Assembly: GCA_022511075.1 (NCBI GenBank)
Contig: JAFLSE010000008.1
Location: forward strand, 26,850 to 90,849
Direction of reading: 5' to 3'
Length of the DNA: 64,000 nucleotides
Source of the DNA: Prevotella sp.
GTDB taxonomy: Bacteria; Bacteroidota; Bacteroidia; Bacteroidales; Bacteroidaceae
A model generated the notes under the pieces. The model saw only the letters and a program-made list of their open reading frames with translations, was not told the DNA's origin and ran no database searches. Shown here piece by piece: positions 61,857 to 64,000 of the stretch; within the stretch, counting starts at the first letter, position 1; each line of letters opens with the position of its first letter. The position numbers and the translations under genes are program-made.

Positions 61857-63200
61857 CTATTTACAAAGTTTGCAGCCCTCGCACTTGCTCAACTCTCCAC
61901 GGAAGCGTTTTTCCACAAGATAGTGCAGACGGTCGCGCAACGGCTCAAGTGCAATATGGTCAATCACCTCGTTTACGAAAGCCGACTGCAACAGTAGACG
62001 TGCCTCGTCGAGCGATATGCCTCGCTGCCGCATGTAGAAAAGGGCGGCATCGTTGAGTTGCCCCACGGTGGAGCCATGTGCGCATTTCACGTCGTCGGCA
62101 TATATCTCAAGCATCGGCTGGGTGTACATTCGAGCCTGCTTGGTGCTGCAAAGGTTCTGGTTTGTCATCTGCGAGACAGTCTGCTGCGCTCCCTTAGCCA
62201 CATACACCTTGCCTGCAAACGCACCAGTGGCACTGCCGTTGAGCACGTATTTGTAGAGTTCGTTGCTCTGGCAGTGAGCTGCGGCATGGGTTATGAGGGT
62301 GTTGTTGTCCACATGCTGCTCCTTGTCGGCTATCACGCAGCCGTAGAGATTGCATTCCGCGCCCTCGTCGGAAAGGAGCACGTCGGTGCGGTTTCGGGTA
62401 ACTCCGTTGTGCAGCGTTATCATATTGTGGTTTACGCGGCTGTCTCTGCCCTGCTTTATGTAGAGATTGCTCAGGCGCACGTTCTTTGCATGGGTCTCCT
62501 CCATGCAGTACATTTCGAGGCTTGCATTGTTGCCCACGAATGCCTCCACCACCTGCGTGGCAAGGAAATTGCGGTCGTCGGCGGCATGGTCGCAGAAAAG
62601 AAGTTGCACCTCGGCGTTGTCCTCCACCACGATGAGCACGCGGCGGTTTAGCATAAGGTCAACATCGGAGCGTATTATGTTTATCACCTGCACGGCACGA
62701 CCTGCTTTCACGCCTCGCGGCACATACACGAAAAGTCCGTCTTGCGCAAGCATGGTGTTAAGGGCAGTGAGGGCATCGTCGGCAGTGGCTGCCATTTTTG
62801 CATAGTACTTGCCTACAAGTTCGGGGCTCTTCTCCGCCATTTCGCGCAGCGAGCCTACAATCATGCCGTCGGGCAGGGGAGTCTTGGGCATCACCTTTGA
62901 GTGGAAGGCATCGTTAACGACGAAGTAGAGCGATGTGCTCAAATTTGGTACGTCGCAACGAAACGCATCGTATGGATTCACGGGAATATCGAGACGGTTG
63001 AGGTTGAGCCCATAGTCGGGTGTCATCAACTTGTCTATGTCCGTGTATTTGTAGCGCTCCACCGCGCGTGTAGGAAAGCTCAGGCGCCTGAAGTCCTCGA
63101 ATGCCGCATCGCGCACGGCGTTCATCACGTCGGCGCTATGGCTGCATATCATGTTGCGACACTCGGCATAGAGGTCAATGTATTGTCGTTCGCTGCTCAT
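61857..63200 (-). CDS. sufD: Fe-S cluster assembly protein SufD
   Basis: A 447-aa SufD scaffold component that works with SufB and SufC. The beta-helix core shows FVYVPRGVKAGRAVQVINII and the family end KCAHGSTVGQLNDAALFYMRQRGISLDEARLLLQSAFVNEVIDHI, diagnostic of SufBD. A C-terminal cluster CEGCKLCK adds three cysteines; I have not judged its significance. The ATG overlaps the sufC stop by 4 nt. Confidence 0.96.
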   Translation of the reverse strand: MSSERQYIDLYAECRNMICSHSADVMNAVRDAAFEDFRRLSFPTRAVERYKYTDIDKLMTPDYGLNLNRLDIPVNPYDAFRCDVPNLSTSLYFVVNDAFHSKVMPKTPLPDGMIVGSLREMAEKSPELVGKYYAKMAATADDALTALNTMLAQDGLFVYVPRGVKAGRAVQVINIIRSDVDLMLNRRVLIVVEDNAEVQLLFCDHAADDRNFLATQVVEAFVGNNASLEMYCMEETHAKNVRLSNLYIKQGRDSRVNHNMITLHNGVTRNRTDVLLSDEGAECNLYGCVIADKEQHVDNNTLITHAAAHCQSNELYKYVLNGSATGAFAGKVYVAKGAQQTVSQMTNQNLCSTKQARMYTQPMLEIYADDVKCAHGSTVGQLNDAALFYMRQRGISLDEARLLLQSAFVNEVIDHIALEPLRDRLHYLVEKRFRGELSKCEGCKLCK

Positions 63201-63949
63201 TCTTCCAAATCCGCCTTTATCCAGTCGTAACCACGTTGCTCTATCTCCTTTGCCAGTTCCGGACCAGCCGTTTTTACAATCCTTCCCTTGTACAATACGT
63301 GCACCACGCTCGGCTTTATCATGTCGAGCAAGCGCTCGTAGTGGGTGATGACGATTGTGGAGGTCTGCGGCGTATGCATGCGGTTTACGCCGTCTGCCAC
63401 TATGCGCATTGCATCAACGTCGAGACCCGAATCCGTCTCGTCGAGTATCGACAACTTCGGCTCAAGCATAGCCATCTGGAATATCTCATTGCGCTTCTTC
63501 TCGCCGCCGCTGAAGCCTTCGTTCACGGAGCGGTTGGCAAGTTTGGAGTCGAGTTCCACAATCTTCCTCTTCTCGCGCATCAGTTTGAGAAAATCGCCGG
63601 CAGACAACGGCTCCAAGCCCTCATACTTGCGCTTCTCGTTGATTGCAGCACGCATGAAGTTGGTCATCGATACACCGGGAATCTCCACGGGGTACTGGAA
63701 CGAGAGGAACAAGCCTTCGTGGGCGCGGTCCTCAGGTTTCATTGCCAGCAGGTCCTTGCCGTTGAAAACCACCTCGCCGCCTGTCACTTCATAGAGCGGA
63801 TTGCCCACAAGCACCGCGCTCAACGTGGATTTGCCAGAGCCGTTGGGCCCCATTATCGCATGCACCTCGCCGTCGGCTATCGTGAGGTTTACTCCATTCA
63901 ATATCTCCCTGTCGCCAATCTTGGCATGCAGGTCTCTTACTTCTAACAT
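63197..63949 (-). CDS. sufC: Fe-S cluster assembly ATPase SufC
   Basis: A 250-aa ABC-type ATPase of the SufBCD scaffold. Walker A is GPNGSGKST, the signature is FSGGEKKRNEIFQ, and Walker B is SILDETDSGLDVDA. The ATG at 63949 (MLEVRDLHAKIGDREIL) is the proper start; the track adds 11 upstream residues. It overlaps sufD by 4 nt and follows sufB by about 35 nt. Confidence 0.96.
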   Translation of the reverse strand: MLEVRDLHAKIGDREILNGVNLTIADGEVHAIMGPNGSGKSTLSAVLVGNPLYEVTGGEVVFNGKDLLAMKPEDRAHEGLFLSFQYPVEIPGVSMTNFMRAAINEKRKYEGLEPLSAGDFLKLMREKRKIVELDSKLANRSVNEGFSGGEKKRNEIFQMAMLEPKLSILDETDSGLDVDAMRIVADGVNRMHTPQTSTIVITHYERLLDMIKPSVVHVLYKGRIVKTAGPELAKEIEQRGYDWIKADLEE

Positions 63950-63985
63950 TATATATCGTTGCTTTATTCTCTTGTTAAACAAATC

Positions 63986-64000
63986 TTATCCCACAGTGCC
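63986..64000 (-). CDS. sufB: C-terminal codons of SufB (partial)
   Basis: The last 15 bases on the minus strand read GTVG then TAA. SufB proteins often end in EGSVG or EGTVG, and sufB commonly precedes sufC. Only four codons are in the window, so this rests on context. Confidence 0.5.
   Translation of the reverse strand, partial: GTVG

Overview
The window reads as chromosomal DNA of a Bacteroidales member, most likely Prevotellaceae (Prevotella or a close relative). The pointers are a SusC/SusD pair, sugar-utilisation loci, many secreted proteins with Bacteroidetes lipoboxes, C-terminal tails of the YDLQGRRV...KGVYIVNGKKVVIK type, and about a dozen sites matching the Bacteroidetes promoter consensus TTTG-N19-21-TAnnTTTG. 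No Shine-Dalgarno-like pattern was evident. I saw no rRNA, tRNA, CRISPR array or insertion sequence.

1-11.7 kb is a fructan (levan/inulin) utilisation locus: the 3' end of susC, susD, a DUF4960 surface lipoprotein, a GH32 fructanase, a sugar MFS permease, a PfkB fructokinase and a membrane-spanning beta-propeller/AraC regulator without kinase or receiver domains. A sugar O-acetyltransferase is embedded in antisense orientation. 11.8-17.5 kb holds two large secreted pectin-backbone esterases, a rhamnogalacturonan acetylesterase and a multidomain pectin methylesterase. 18-21.2 kb holds housekeeping genes (HAD phosphatase, pckA, upp). 21-26.6 kb is a four-gene operon (GH3 fold, Big_5 lipoprotein, DUF3108, papain-like protease). 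27.6-34.3 kb is an L-fucose operon (AKR, Zn-dehydrogenase, amidohydrolase, fucP, mutarotase, fucI) without the classical kinase and aldolase. It is followed by a gamma-carbonic anhydrase/mdh pair.

36-39.8 kb is an AT-rich accessory stretch: a PIN toxin-antitoxin pair, a PEGA/trypsin-like lipoprotein flanked by nested inverted repeats, and a Fic gene. The Fic gene carries an 11-bp tandem repeat and sits between 33-bp direct repeats that are promoter sequences. This is the most unusual part of the window. 39.8-46.4 kb returns to core genes: aminopeptidase P, RluD-type synthase, PASTA protein, rpmH (missing from the ORF track), efp, a GT2 glycosyltransferase and radC. Two unrecognised envelope proteins follow (46.6-48 kb). 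48.2-54.8 kb carries GH31, GH95 and GH43 enzymes, a set suited to fucosylated xyloglucan or similar side chains, which could feed the fucose operon. 54.9-58.5 kb holds a CYTH protein, a 49-aa membrane protein (not in the track), prfB without a programmed frameshift, and an acyl-CoA ligase. A TPR-like sensor kinase follows, and the window ends in sufS-sufD-sufC with the last codons of sufB.

The metabolic genes fit together as plant-glycan foraging: fructan, pectin ester and xyloglucan/fucose, feeding glycolysis and a C4 branch (PEPCK, malate dehydrogenase).
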